Source of the DNA: Candidatus Saccharibacteria bacterium CG_4_10_14_0_2_um_filter_52_9
GTDB lineage: Bacteria > Actinomycetota > Acidimicrobiia > Acidimicrobiales > RAAP-2
DNA length: 49,342 nt
Assembly: GCA_903970515.1 (NCBI GenBank)
Contig: CAJCJA010000021.1
Span: 1-49,342 of the forward strand
Reading direction: 5' to 3'
Every line of letters begins with the position of its first letter. The stretch's first letter is position 1. The notes beneath the pieces are model-generated. The model did no database searches, was not told the DNA's origin, and worked only from the letters and a program-made list of their open reading frames with translations. Shown here one piece after another: positions 25,314 to 33,608 of the stretch. A program made the translations under genes and the position numbers.

Positions 25314-25898
25314 ATGAATTTTGCGATCGCCATCACCGTCTTTCCGATCATCCTTATCGGTGAACTACCCGACAAGACGATGTTCGCTTCGCTGGTCATG
25401 TCAACGCGCGGAAAGCCTTTCGCCGTTTGGTTGGGTGCTGCGGCGGCATTTGTCGTACACGTCGTGATTGCCGTGACGTTAGGGGTGGCGCTCTTTCATC
25501 TTCTTTCCCACCGACTCGTCGACGGCGTGGTGTCGATGATGTTTCTCGTCGGTGCCGTGCTGGCCCTTCGCGAGGCTGGTAAGCAACGAGAAGAGAAAAC
25601 ATTCGTCGAACAGGAGTCAACCCCAGGTCGTCGCGTCACGACCACGGCGTTCATCGTAATTTTTCTGGCGGAATGGGGTGATTTGACCCAAATCCTGACC
25701 GCCAACTTGGCCGCTCACTACCATGCACCTTTGTCGGTGGGCGCGGGCGCGGTGTTGGCTCTCTGGTGTGTCGCGGCGCTTGCCGTGATTGGGGGGCAAG
25801 GCTTGCTGAAATACGTCAACATTTCGACTGTCCGCGTGGGAACCGCTCTGGTACTAGTGATTCTTGCTGGCGTCGCGGGCTGGAACGCCTTTCGATAG
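25314..25898 (+). CDS. TMEM165/GDT1 family (UPF0016) cation transporter
   Basis: 194 residues from ATG 25314, six hydrophobic helices. The two inverted-repeat motifs are present: IGELPDKTMFASL in the first half (E-x-P-D-K-T, where most members have E-x-G-D-K-T) and AEWGDLTQILTANLA in the second (E-x-G-D-x-T). Characterised members move Mn2+ or Ca2+ across membranes. A longer frame opens at 25209, but its N-terminal part is basic and lies outside the fold. Its location near the iron locus suggests metal homeostasis, but no regulatory link is visible. Confidence 0.85.
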   Translation: MNFAIAITVFPIILIGELPDKTMFASLVMSTRGKPFAVWLGAAAAFVVHVVIAVTLGVALFHLLSHRLVDGVVSMMFLVGAVLALREAGKQREEKTFVEQESTPGRRVTTTAFIVIFLAEWGDLTQILTANLAAHYHAPLSVGAGAVLALWCVAALAVIGGQGLLKYVNISTVRVGTALVLVILAGVAGWNAFR

Positions 25899-25957
25899 TG
25901 ATGAGGACATTGCCTGACGCAGCGCTCGGTCGTAGCGCCGACTCGTTCGACTTTGAA

Positions 25958-26404
25958 TTATCCCCACTTGCTTATGTGGGCGTCATTCGGATACGCAACC
26001 GATGTACCGCCTTCAAGCATGTTCTTGAGCCCCAGCAAGAAGTAGGCCCATTTTGTGCTGCAGTGATGCATAAACGGGCCGGTGTCGTTCCAATCGGCGT
26101 GGGTGAATAGAACTGCCGTCTCGTCATCATCGTGGCTAATGTCAAAAATGATCTTCGTGTGAACCCATTCAGCCGGTCCCACCATGCATCGCCACCGCAC
26201 TATGCGTTGATTTTTTATCTCGTCGACGCGCATGACGGCGCGCGGCGTCTCGCCGATGAAGTAAAACCGCAACAATTCTCCTTCGCGGCATTCACCATCG
26301 ATTCTTTGGGTCCAGAAAGTCTTGAGGCCGTCGATCGTTGCGAACGTACGAAACACATCGTCAACGGGGGCTTTAATACCTACACGGAGGCGAATGTCGG
26401 CCAT
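25958..26404 (-). CDS. SRPBCC (AHSA1-like) ligand-binding protein
   Basis: 148 residues from ATG 26404. MADIRLRVGIKAPVDDVFRT, FATIDGLKTFWTQRIDGECR and a C-terminal long helix region (STKWAYFLLGLKNMLEGG) match the START/Bet v1-like fold of AHSA1-domain proteins. Family members bind hydrophobic ligands or act as small chaperone-like or stress proteins. It has no gene partner; the neighbouring downstream gene is convergent. Confidence 0.8.
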   Translation of the reverse strand: MADIRLRVGIKAPVDDVFRTFATIDGLKTFWTQRIDGECREGELLRFYFIGETPRAVMRVDEIKNQRIVRWRCMVGPAEWVHTKIIFDISHDDDETAVLFTHADWNDTGPFMHHCSTKWAYFLLGLKNMLEGGTSVAYPNDAHISKWG

Positions 26405-26486
26405 GGATTCTCCTGTTCCCTTGGGCAGCGCATGTGCGCACGTTTGAGTATTTCACGATTCGGTCAGTTCGTGCATCTCCGTCGGG

Positions 26487-27410
26487 TCAATGGCGGTCCA
26501 ACTCGATGTACGAGATTTTCGCCTCGTTGTTCTCGATAATTCCTTGGCCGATGCCCGCGGGGCCCGTGACTCGAAGTCAGACGTTTGCGGTCAAAGCGAC
26601 GCGTTCATTGGCGACAAGGTAGAGAAGATCACTGTCGTAGGTGACGTGCTCAGTCCCGCCAGCTCGCCTGACGAAGCCGAGCGCGCCGCCGTGTACTACA
26701 CCAACTACCCGAGGATCTCCCTCGGAGAGGAGTGGCACCCAATCATTTTCACAGGCTGGGTCGCAGTCAGCGACGCCACCGGCATCCTTACGAAGCATGT
26801 AGACGGTGAGGGCCAGGGGACGGACATTGACGTCACGCTCGACGGCGAGGACTCTGGTCCCGTTGGGCAAGACGCCAGGTTCCATCGTCGCCACGCCGGG
26901 GGCCGGCGCGCCATTCAACGAGGAGACGAGTTCCCAATAGCCGCGCCACGGAGCGAGGGGATGGACCGTCTCAACGTAGTCTTCCCCTTCAGGCTTGAAC
27001 GGACGAGACGGTGGATCGAAATGGCGCCACTTCGCGCAATCGGCGTTCCTCTCGTTGTAAAGGCAGGCCAATCGTCGATGGCGTTACCCTGCAACATGTC
27101 GCGCATTGGTCCTGACCAAGTAAGTGGCACACTCGCGATCGGGCCCAGATCGTACCCTTGGGCCATCGTGATGCCACAACCAAATTTCGAGCCGTGGTCG
27201 CCGCTGAATTCGTAGAGGGGATAGCCCGAGAGGACGCCCGAACCTACGACGAGGATTGATTCGTACTGCGACGTGTTCTACACAGAAACTTCGGAACCCA
27301 CTCGCGACGTGGCGAAGGCAACTGAGGCGTGCGGGACTATAACTATTGATGAAGCTGCAACGAGCAGGCCAACGAGAACTCGAACAACACGGCGGATTTC
27401 AAGCCGCAAG
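26487..27410 (-). pseudogene. Decayed larger COG4315 secreted-repeat gene
   Basis: Starting with a TTG that overlaps the DtxR-gene stop, the frame gives an apparent signal peptide (RRVVRVLVGLLVAASSIVIV). An in-frame TAG follows, then a family block SGYPLYEFSGDHGSKFGCGI, PIASVPLTWSGPMRDML, DDWPAFTTRGTPIA. About 30 expected residues are then missing and the frame shifts. The rest, FDPPSRPFKPEGEDYVETVH, APWRGYWELVSSLNGAPAPG, TVYMLRKDAGGVADCDPACE and RRAGGTEHVTYDSDLLYLV, is in the next frame. A second in-frame stop (TGA) interrupts the tail before GPAGIGQGIIENNEAKISYI. At least three lesions make this a pseudogene. Intact relatives of COG4315 have two such repeats. Confidence 0.75.
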
Positions 27411-28070
27411 TTCCACCCAAATCAATTGCGCCGCCGCACGCGGAAGCACCACGTGTCTTCCTTCAACGACCAACTCAACTTCGCTGGTTTCCTCGGGCGA
27501 TGCGACGACTTCGATGAAGCTGCCTTCGGAGATGTCGTTCGCGGTAAGCATCGTCAAGAGATCTTTCGCTTCGTGTTCGGCGACTTCGGAAATCCTTCGA
27601 ACGTTTGCCCTTGTTCCTGTCCCCAGCGTCGCGAGCGCTGCCAGTTCACCGTACGCGGCTTCGCGGCCAGGAATCGGATTGCCGTGCGGACAGGTCAAGG
27701 GACGTTGCAGCGATGCATCGATCCGATCAATGAGGAAATCCGACACGGCGGACGAGAGACGCTCGGCCTCGTCATCGGCGCTTGCCCAATCGAGCCCAAG
27801 AACGTCGGTTAACCATCGCTCGAGAATTCGGTGGTGTCGGACTAGGTTTGATGCGACCTCGGTGCCTTTGGATGTCAAAGTGACGCTTCGATCGTGGTGA
27901 ATCTCAATCCATCCGTCTCGCTCGAGCCGCCGCATCGCTTCACTGACAGTCGGGGGACTTACCAAGAGCCACGCGGCAATCTTGCCCGGCCGTACGACCT
28001 CACCCTCCGCGGCGATGTAGAAGATCACCTCGAGATACTTATCGACCGTCGCAGAGTTATTGCTCGACAC
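27399..28070 (-). CDS. DtxR-family regulator with substituted metal-binding residues
   Basis: 223 residues from GTG 28070, ribosome site GAGGG. The N-terminal winged HTH is at about 8-65 (LLVSPPTVSEAMRRLERDGW). The dimerisation domain contains VRHHRILERWLTDVLGLDWA, and the FeoA/SH3-like domain follows from about 150. Aligned with DtxR, the ancillary-site H79 and E83 are kept, but primary-site residues appear changed: M10 to K (TVDKYL), H98 to D, C102 to E, E105 to S and H106 to S (DDEAERLSS). It overlaps the FTR1 permease stop by 14 nt. It may be metal-independent or use a different metal (inference). Confidence 0.85.
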   Translation of the reverse strand: MSSNNSATVDKYLEVIFYIAAEGEVVRPGKIAAWLLVSPPTVSEAMRRLERDGWIEIHHDRSVTLTSKGTEVASNLVRHHRILERWLTDVLGLDWASADDEAERLSSAVSDFLIDRIDASLQRPLTCPHGNPIPGREAAYGELAALATLGTGTRANVRRISEVAEHEAKDLLTMLTANDISEGSFIEVVASPEETSEVELVVEGRHVVLPRAAAQLIWVELAA

Positions 28071-28971
28071 TGAGGTTTCCCTCCTTCGTAGCGGGCGGCA
28101 CCTGCGCCGAAATGGTGGCGCTCGAGGAACGTGCAGAATGCCCGCCCCCGCGACCCAATCGCACGAAGAGCGTCACGCTGACGATGATGTAGGCGAGCCA
28201 CACCACGACTTGCAAGACCGTCGGGTGGTCGGCGTAACCGAGTAAGGAATGCAGGATGTCGCCGACACTGGACGACTCGGAGACGACACGTGAAGAGTTC
28301 CACAGCACGTGCTCGCCAAAAGGAAGCCAACCCAACTGCTGCAAGTTCTCAATCGCGTCGGCGAGCAGTCCCGCGGCAAAAACCATGAGCACCGTGCCGA
28401 GCACGCGAAAGAAGCGTCGCATGTTCAAGCGCGCACCCATCTTGAAGATGGCGTAGGCAATAATGAGGGCGCACGCGAGTCCGAGGGCCGCGCCCAGAAG
28501 CAAGAGGTTGCCGTGAACGGGCGTCGCGGCTTGACGTGAGCTGGCGAACACGATCGCGAGCGTGAAGACCATCGTCTCGAGTCCTTCACGGCCCACCGCC
28601 TGGAAGGCGAGGAGCGCGAGTCCCCAACGGTTACCGCGAGATAGCGCGAGGTCGCTGCGTCGTTCGAGTTCCTTCGAAAGTCCCTTTGCGTGGCGTTGCA
28701 TCCAAAAAGTCATGTACGTCAGCACTGCTGCCGCCACCAGGTAGGTCGTCGTTTCGAAGTACGTCTGAATGTTCGAACCGTCATATTGTTGAATGAGTTC
28801 AAAGGCGGCGATCCCACCGCCAATCACCAGGACCAATGCCGCCGCTACACCCCAGTAGACGTCTCGAAAGTGGCTTCGTTTTCCAATACGTTGGAGGTAA
28901 GCGAGAAGGATCGCGACGATCATTGATGCTTCAATGCCTTCACGCAAGAAGATGACGAAAGTTGGAATCAC
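28057..28971 (-). CDS. FTR1-family iron permease
   Basis: 304 residues with seven hydrophobic segments. The two iron-binding R-E-G-x-E motifs are present: FLREGIEAS near residue 10 and VGREGLETM in the second half. Members (EfeU/FTR1) take up ferric iron with a periplasmic or surface partner; no efeO or efeB gene is visible here. It is the first gene of a two-gene operon with the DtxR-type regulator, and a consensus iron box lies 34 nt upstream of its ATG. Confidence 0.9.
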   Translation of the reverse strand: MIPTFVIFLREGIEASMIVAILLAYLQRIGKRSHFRDVYWGVAAALVLVIGGGIAAFELIQQYDGSNIQTYFETTTYLVAAAVLTYMTFWMQRHAKGLSKELERRSDLALSRGNRWGLALLAFQAVGREGLETMVFTLAIVFASSRQAATPVHGNLLLLGAALGLACALIIAYAIFKMGARLNMRRFFRVLGTVLMVFAAGLLADAIENLQQLGWLPFGEHVLWNSSRVVSESSSVGDILHSLLGYADHPTVLQVVVWLAYIIVSVTLFVRLGRGGGHSARSSSATISAQVPPATKEGNLSVEQ

Positions 28972-29004
28972 CGTTCTATCCCTACGTATGGAGAATTCAT
29001 ATCC

Positions 29005-29023
29005 TTCGGTTAGGCTAACCTAA
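29005..29023 (-). promoter_or_regulatory. DtxR/IdeR-type iron box upstream of the FTR1 gene
   Basis: On the minus strand the sequence reads TTAGGTTAGCCTAACCGAA, matching the DtxR/IdeR 19-bp consensus (TTAGGTTAGCCTAACCTAA) at 18 of 19 positions. It lies 34 nt upstream of the permease start, a position that would block transcription when occupied. Either a chromosomal IdeR or the local DtxR-type protein could bind. Confidence 0.85.
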
Positions 29024-29339
29024 GTCTCCGCGACTGTCAACATAATGCCGAAACGGTCCGACGAATCTGAGGACCACGGCCACGGGCCACTCGAGCACCG
29101 TACGCCTCGCGCCTCGAACGAAGAGGATTGCGATACTCATGGCGGTAATATGCGCCATCACCTTCTCATTCAGTGTAATGAGAATCCCTTCGACCCCCGC
29201 GGAATTTCTGCACGACGAGTAGCGGACAAGTCAAGGCATTTTCTTCGCATTATGCAAAAGGCTTGAGTACAGGTGCCGCGAGAACAGCATTCAGACTTGC
29301 CCATGATCTTACGACGAAGTTCACCAGCGATACTCTTGC
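29024..29339. other. Intergenic region with one doubtful small frame
   Basis: 316 nt between the iron operon (minus) and the reductase gene (plus). A plus-strand frame of 73 codons from ATG 29045 (MPKRSDESEDHGHGPLEHRT, His- and charge-rich) is present. It lacks a ribosome site and shows no third-base bias, so I do not call it. No RNA gene seen. Confidence 0.35.
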
Positions 29340-29888
29340 GTGGTGCGGCCCTTGCGGTACACCATCAACGTCACCTTGGATGGCTGTTGCGATCATCGGA
29401 CGATCCCTCCGAGCGAAGACCTGCATCGTCACGCGACCGAGGGCATCAACCACGCGGATGCCCTTCTCTTCGGTCGGGTGACCTATCAGATGATGGAATC
29501 TGCGTTTCGGTCACCGGATCCATCGGCAACTCGATACGAGTGGGAAGACTCGTTCACCCACGCGATCAACGCGGCAAGGAAATACGTCGTCTCGAGCACT
29601 CTTGAGCATGTGGATTGGAATGCGGAGCTCGTGCGAGGGGATTTGGACGCGGCGGTAAGGGAACTAAAGCGCGAGCCGGGTAATGGGCTTTACGTGGGAG
29701 GCGTCACGCTCCCTTTGGCGCTCGCGGAGTTGGGATTAATCGATGAATATGAATTTGTGGTGCACCCCAGGCTCGCAGGGCACGGACCGACGTTGTTTTC
29801 TGGACTCGCGAAGTATGTCGACTTGGAACTCGTGAGCACGAAGGAATTCAGCTCCGGAGTGGTGGCGTTGCGTTACGAGCCGCGATAG
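29340..29888 (+). CDS. Dihydrofolate-reductase-fold (RibD C-terminal family) protein
   Basis: 182 residues from GTG 29340. Family landmarks: RYTINVTLDGCCDH, ADALLFGRVTYQMMESAF, ARKYVVSSTLEHVDW, GNGLYVGGVTLPLALAELGL and VVHPRLAGHGPTLF. This is the DHFR-like NADPH-binding reductase group (RibD_C/YyaP-like), whose physiological substrate is usually unknown. The second GTG (29343) is also possible. No operon partner. Confidence 0.82.
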   Translation: MVRPLRYTINVTLDGCCDHRTIPPSEDLHRHATEGINHADALLFGRVTYQMMESAFRSPDPSATRYEWEDSFTHAINAARKYVVSSTLEHVDWNAELVRGDLDAAVRELKREPGNGLYVGGVTLPLALAELGLIDEYEFVVHPRLAGHGPTLFSGLAKYVDLELVSTKEFSSGVVALRYEPR

Positions 29889-29999
29889 TTGCCGCAGGAG
29901 CATTGAAGCAATGTTTGACAATGCATTGCGTCGTGGTCCATGGCTAATGCGCTTCGGCTACGCCATGCTCCCATAGAACTAGGACGTTTCGCCGATGCT

Positions 30000-30676
30000 T
30001 TACGCTTCAAACGCCCACGCCACCATGGACGAGAATTCTCCTAGCCACAACGCGTCACCGTGCGACGCGACTCGCTCGCTCATGACCACGTCGGCTCCTG
30101 CGTGACGCAAAGCGTCGGCCCATCGTGTGGCGTTGTTGAGAAAGAATGGTTCCCGCGTGCCGGCGACGAGGTACGTGCGCGGAATCGTTCGTGGCAACTC
30201 ACTGGGCGGTTGGTAACCCGCACCTGGTGAACCAGAGAGAATGACGCCGTAAATATCGGGGTGTCGATGCCCGAGCGCGAGCGCGAGTTCTCCTCCCGCC
30301 GATACCCCAAGTACGGCGGTGCGTTCGGTAGGTGGCGCGACGCCGAAGCGAGACCGTACCCAGTCACGAACCTCGCGGCATTAAAGACTGGAGAGTATTC
30401 CTCAAGTCGCCGCATCTCGTTTACGAGCCCATGCACGCCAACGATCATCGTCGGCACGAAGTCGGAAGACTCAAGGGTCTTGGCCCACTTCAAAATACCC
30501 TGGCCGTCCCCGGTGAAGACAATTGCATTGGCTGAACCAACGGGAACGTAGACGCTGACCAGTCGACCGCCGTCAAAGTCGAACGTCTTAGTGACGAGTT
30601 CTCCAGTCAATGAAACGGCGCATGGTGACGTCGCCGGTGGATTGCTGGAATTAACGCCGATACTTTCGTCTTCCAT
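30000..30676 (-). pseudogene. Esterase (enterochelin-esterase-like alpha/beta hydrolase), frameshifted
   Basis: From ATG 30676 the frame reads through FDFDGGRLVSVYVPVGSANA, FTGDGQGILKWAKTLESSDF, MIVGVHGLVNEMRRLEEYSP up to FNAARFV. It then leaves the family. In the neighbouring frame the remainder is intact: EVRDWVRSRFGVAPPTERTA, VLGVSAGGELALALGHRHPD (nucleophile G-V-S-A-G), RTYLVAGTREPFF, VMSERVASHGDALWLGE. About 8-10 residues expected between NAAR and EVRDW are missing, so an internal non-multiple-of-three deletion is likelier than a single-base error. Inactive unless the assembly is wrong. Confidence 0.75.
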
Positions 30677-30716
30677 TGTCGTTCGCCTTCCCTCGGTGAC
30701 GCTTTGAACCTTTTCC

Positions 30717-32039
30717 CTAGGTGGGTCGGCACTCCGTGATGTCGGCAGCGACTGCCTGAGTCGTGTCGGCATCGAGTTCGGCCTGCGCGGCGAACAATGG
30801 CCATTGATCGACACTGTCCAAGACTTCACGAACGGCCCGCTTATACCCAGGTATCTCGTGGCGCTCGCCGACGGCGTAGAGATCGTTCCGCGTGATTGCT
30901 TCGACCTTGCCGTTCACGCGTAGGTTATGACGACTCGTCCATTTACTGGCGGGGCGGTGAGTGTGGAGAATGTCGAAAGCGGGGGCGAGTTGCCATCCCG
31001 CGTCGCGTGCCCGGAGAAACGCAAAATTTTTGGTGTGATCATCTCGATTGACGGCCGCCACGTTGAAGACCATACGCCGAAAGGCTTGTTGAAGGCTCTG
31101 GTCGTCAAGCTTCAATCGTTTGACCGTGCCGAGGTATTGGTCGTAACTGTGGGCGCCCACCTGTCGGGGATCAAGGTGGGCGAGTGCGGCGAGCGAGATC
31201 GCGTGGATTCGTTCACCGCCACTGTTGCGGTCGAAGCGTCGGGTCATGAAGTGTTGCCGAGGACCTTCAGCGAGTAGACGACACTCGGTCATGTCGATAC
31301 CAGCGGCACGCGCCATGAGGCTGTAAGCGAATTCGACGCGACCATACGGTGTGCTTTCGCCGAGTCCGTCGCCGTGACCGTCCATACCGATGTCGCTCAC
31401 GCCATCGAGTTTGATGATCCAATGTTCAAAGTCCTCGTCGAGCGGTGCAAACGCCGACGCGATCTGGTAGGTCGAGGGATTGAACGCGACCACCGCCTTC
31501 GCTCGCGCACCTCCCGCACTCGATCCGACTTGGATCAGTTGTTGGATCGCAGCGTGCGCACTTTCGTCGCTTGCCAGTTCGCCACGCACCGTCAACCGCG
31601 CGGCGAGCACGAGGTCGGCGAGGGCCAGAACGCTCGTTGAATCCTTGGCGTTGGTGAGTGCGGGCGGTCGAAACTCGAGTGCACCCATCGCACGGTTGGC
31701 GGCGTAGGCCAGACGGTCGAGAGGAGAGATGTTCTCCGTGGCGATACCCTGCTCCGCCATCCACGCGTTGACGAGTGCATTTCCGAAGGCGTCAGGCAGA
31801 CTGTCCGCCACGAGAGGGACGAGGCCTAGGAACGCATCGGGCGCGAGGTTCGACCACTGGCTGTTGTCGTAGGGGCGTTCGCGAAGCGGCATTTCGAGTG
31901 GCGAGAGCTCCAAGCCCGTCGCGATCCACGCGGGATCGTAGGCAAAGACCTGGCGTTGCGTGACGGGGTCCGGGGCGACGGCCCCAACCCGCATGCCCCA
32001 TGCCCATACTTCGATGAGTCGAGTTTGGTGATACGTCAT
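30717..32039 (-). CDS. hipA: HipA-family serine/threonine kinase toxin
   Basis: 440 residues from ATG 32039, overlapping the hipB stop by 4 nt (ATGA). The N-terminal subdomain has FAYDPAWIATGLELSPLEMP and ANRAMGALEFRP. The Gly-rich nucleotide loop is VGSSAGGARAKAVVAF, the catalytic loop is VNRDDHTKNFAFL, and the metal-binding Asp lies in APAFDILHT. HipA toxins phosphorylate tRNA synthetases or similar targets and cause growth arrest. All kinase motifs are present, so it looks active. An in-frame extension to 32156 runs over hipB and is a shadow. Confidence 0.9.
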   Translation of the reverse strand: MTYHQTRLIEVWAWGMRVGAVAPDPVTQRQVFAYDPAWIATGLELSPLEMPLRERPYDNSQWSNLAPDAFLGLVPLVADSLPDAFGNALVNAWMAEQGIATENISPLDRLAYAANRAMGALEFRPPALTNAKDSTSVLALADLVLAARLTVRGELASDESAHAAIQQLIQVGSSAGGARAKAVVAFNPSTYQIASAFAPLDEDFEHWIIKLDGVSDIGMDGHGDGLGESTPYGRVEFAYSLMARAAGIDMTECRLLAEGPRQHFMTRRFDRNSGGERIHAISLAALAHLDPRQVGAHSYDQYLGTVKRLKLDDQSLQQAFRRMVFNVAAVNRDDHTKNFAFLRARDAGWQLAPAFDILHTHRPASKWTSRHNLRVNGKVEAITRNDLYAVGERHEIPGYKRAVREVLDSVDQWPLFAAQAELDADTTQAVAADITECRPT

Positions 32040-32350
32040 GACGAGTTTTTGCGCTGACGCACGCGCTGAACCGGTCGGTTGGAGGAGGATTGGCGTTTTC
32101 CAATGAGATCGAGTGGATTGAATGGCGCCGAAGTGGGCGTCAAGGACTCCAACCATTGGTCTTGGCCCAAGGCATGAACCACGCGAACCATCGTCGCGAT
32201 CGACGCTCGGCCTCTCTCGAGGTTCCTCACCGCGCCAAGGGACACGTTTGCGCGTTCGGCCAGTTCGCTCTGGGTGAATCGTCGTTCAATGCGCAAGGAC
32301 CGCAAGCCCGCGCCAAGGGAGATGGCGTGTGCATCATCACGAATGGTCAT
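32036..32350 (-). CDS. hipB: HipB-type antitoxin / HTH regulator
   Basis: 104 residues from ATG 32350, with AAGGAG 5 nt upstream. HTH_3 domain at about 10-65: LRSLRIERRFTQSELAERAN, VSLGAVRNLERGRASIATMV. The Arg/Ser-rich C-terminal tail (SSSNRPVQRVRQRKNSS) is longer than in E. coli HipB and may contact HipA. It should neutralise HipA and repress the operon through the palindrome just upstream. Confidence 0.88.
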   Translation of the reverse strand: MTIRDDAHAISLGAGLRSLRIERRFTQSELAERANVSLGAVRNLERGRASIATMVRVVHALGQDQWLESLTPTSAPFNPLDLIGKRQSSSNRPVQRVRQRKNSS

Positions 32351-32366
32351 GGTCACTCCTTAACAT

Positions 32367-32410
32367 TCACCTTGGTGACTATTATAGGGGACTCGGAAAA
32401 ATTTTGTCAA
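32367..32410 (-). promoter_or_regulatory. hipBA promoter and palindromic operator
   Basis: On the minus strand: TTGACA (32405-32410), 18-nt spacer, TATAAT (32381-32386), a near-perfect sigma-70/SigA promoter. Immediately downstream, TCACC and GGTGA separated by 2 nt (32367-32378) form a palindrome between the -10 and the hipB ribosome site, well placed as the HipB operator. Confidence 0.75.
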
Positions 32411-32537
32411 AATAAAGTCCAGAAATATAGTTTTTAATCGATAAATTCCCTCGTATAACTACTTTTGAGCACTTTATAACGACTAATTTCCCACTCTCAA
32501 GAAAGGTTCTCGCCCAGCGGGAACGATGCCCCCGGAG

Positions 32538-33608
32538 CTAACGATCCTTCGATTCGGGTGCGCTCGGTGGTTCGATGTCCTTCACGTCGAGGGTGACAGC
32601 GTGAGCGATGACCTCATCCAGCAGGGCGATTGCTCCTTCGATGTTCGATTCGGCGCCGGAACTCGCGTTAAGACGACCCTTGTCGATACCGTCAGCAACG
32701 CGCCCGTGGTTGATGTCGTAGACCGGTCGACTCGCCGAATTCCTACCGTGAAACCATGCTCGGGCCAATGAAGCCAGTTCTTCAAACTTCAGATTCTTCG
32801 TGTTGGCTGCTAATTCCGTCATCGTCGCGACGGACGTCGCGACGTCGTAGGGACTCGTCATCGGGGCGTCGAAGCCCGAACGAATTGCGTCTTCGAAGAC
32901 GATCGTTGCGCTGCGCACGGCGACGTCGAGCAAGTCGGGCCGTTCGAGTGTGACGCTCGCTCTGGAGAGTGCGAATTCTTGAAGGTGACCCCACAAATGA
33001 GGTCGTCCCTGTTCGTCGGGTGAGTTCATGAGCACGTCGCCATTTCTGCGCCCGGCAATCTCATCGCACCACGATGCAATCGTTGAATACCCGAGACGCG
33101 AATCCTCGTTTCGTAATTCAATCGCGGTGAGGACGTGTAGCGCTCGAACGTCGGCGGGGACTTCGTCGCCATCGAAATGAAGTGCTCCTCGACGCAGGGC
33201 GTCTTCGATTCGTTGGTCATCGAAGTACGTGCGTCCGTTCGCCAGCGCGAGCATTGCTCGTGCTTGCCAGAAGTGACCTCCCGCGACGGACGTGCGTGTC
33301 TCGTCGTTGATCGTACCGTCCCAATCTTTGATGAAATTGCACCACGCACCGTCGTCGCGTTGCATCGCGAGGATGAAGTCCAAGAGACCGTCGCACCATT
33401 GCTTGGCCCAGGCCATATTCGTCTTGTGCCACAGGGCGCAGTAGAGCTGAAATGCCCGAGCCGCATCGTCGACGCAGGCGACTCCCTCGAAGCCCGCTTC
33501 GCGCGCCGTCACCAAATCTCCCTTGGCGTCGGCGTACACCGCGATCGCGACCGCGTCTGGTGAGAGTGCCGGGACCGGCTTCGCCAATCTCGCGATCTGT
33601 CGAATCAA
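32538..33608 (-). CDS. Alpha-hairpin (six-hairpin glycosidase-like) protein
   Basis: 356 residues starting with a TTG at 33608 that overlaps the glycosyltransferase stop (TTGA). It is rich in Trp- and Asp-containing helices: ACVDDAARAFQLYCALWHK, QRDDGAWCNFIKDWDGTIND, GGHFWQARAMLALANGRTYF. This is the (alpha/alpha)6 pattern of glycoside hydrolases and epimerases. No family can be named and no catalytic pair assigned with confidence. The tight coupling to a GT4 enzyme and the nearby GH130 gene suggest a role in making or processing one oligosaccharide. Confidence 0.72.
   Translation of the reverse strand: MIRQIARLAKPVPALSPDAVAIAVYADAKGDLVTAREAGFEGVACVDDAARAFQLYCALWHKTNMAWAKQWCDGLLDFILAMQRDDGAWCNFIKDWDGTINDETRTSVAGGHFWQARAMLALANGRTYFDDQRIEDALRRGALHFDGDEVPADVRALHVLTAIELRNEDSRLGYSTIASWCDEIAGRRNGDVLMNSPDEQGRPHLWGHLQEFALSRASVTLERPDLLDVAVRSATIVFEDAIRSGFDAPMTSPYDVATSVATMTELAANTKNLKFEELASLARAWFHGRNSASRPVYDINHGRVADGIDKGRLNASSGAESNIEGAIALLDEVIAHAVTLDVKDIEPPSAPESKDR

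Noticed and set aside
26490-27215. A 241-codon plus-strand open frame over the decayed COG4315 locus.
   Set aside because: The minus strand carries recognisable family blocks in two frames; the plus-strand frame matches nothing and is their shadow.
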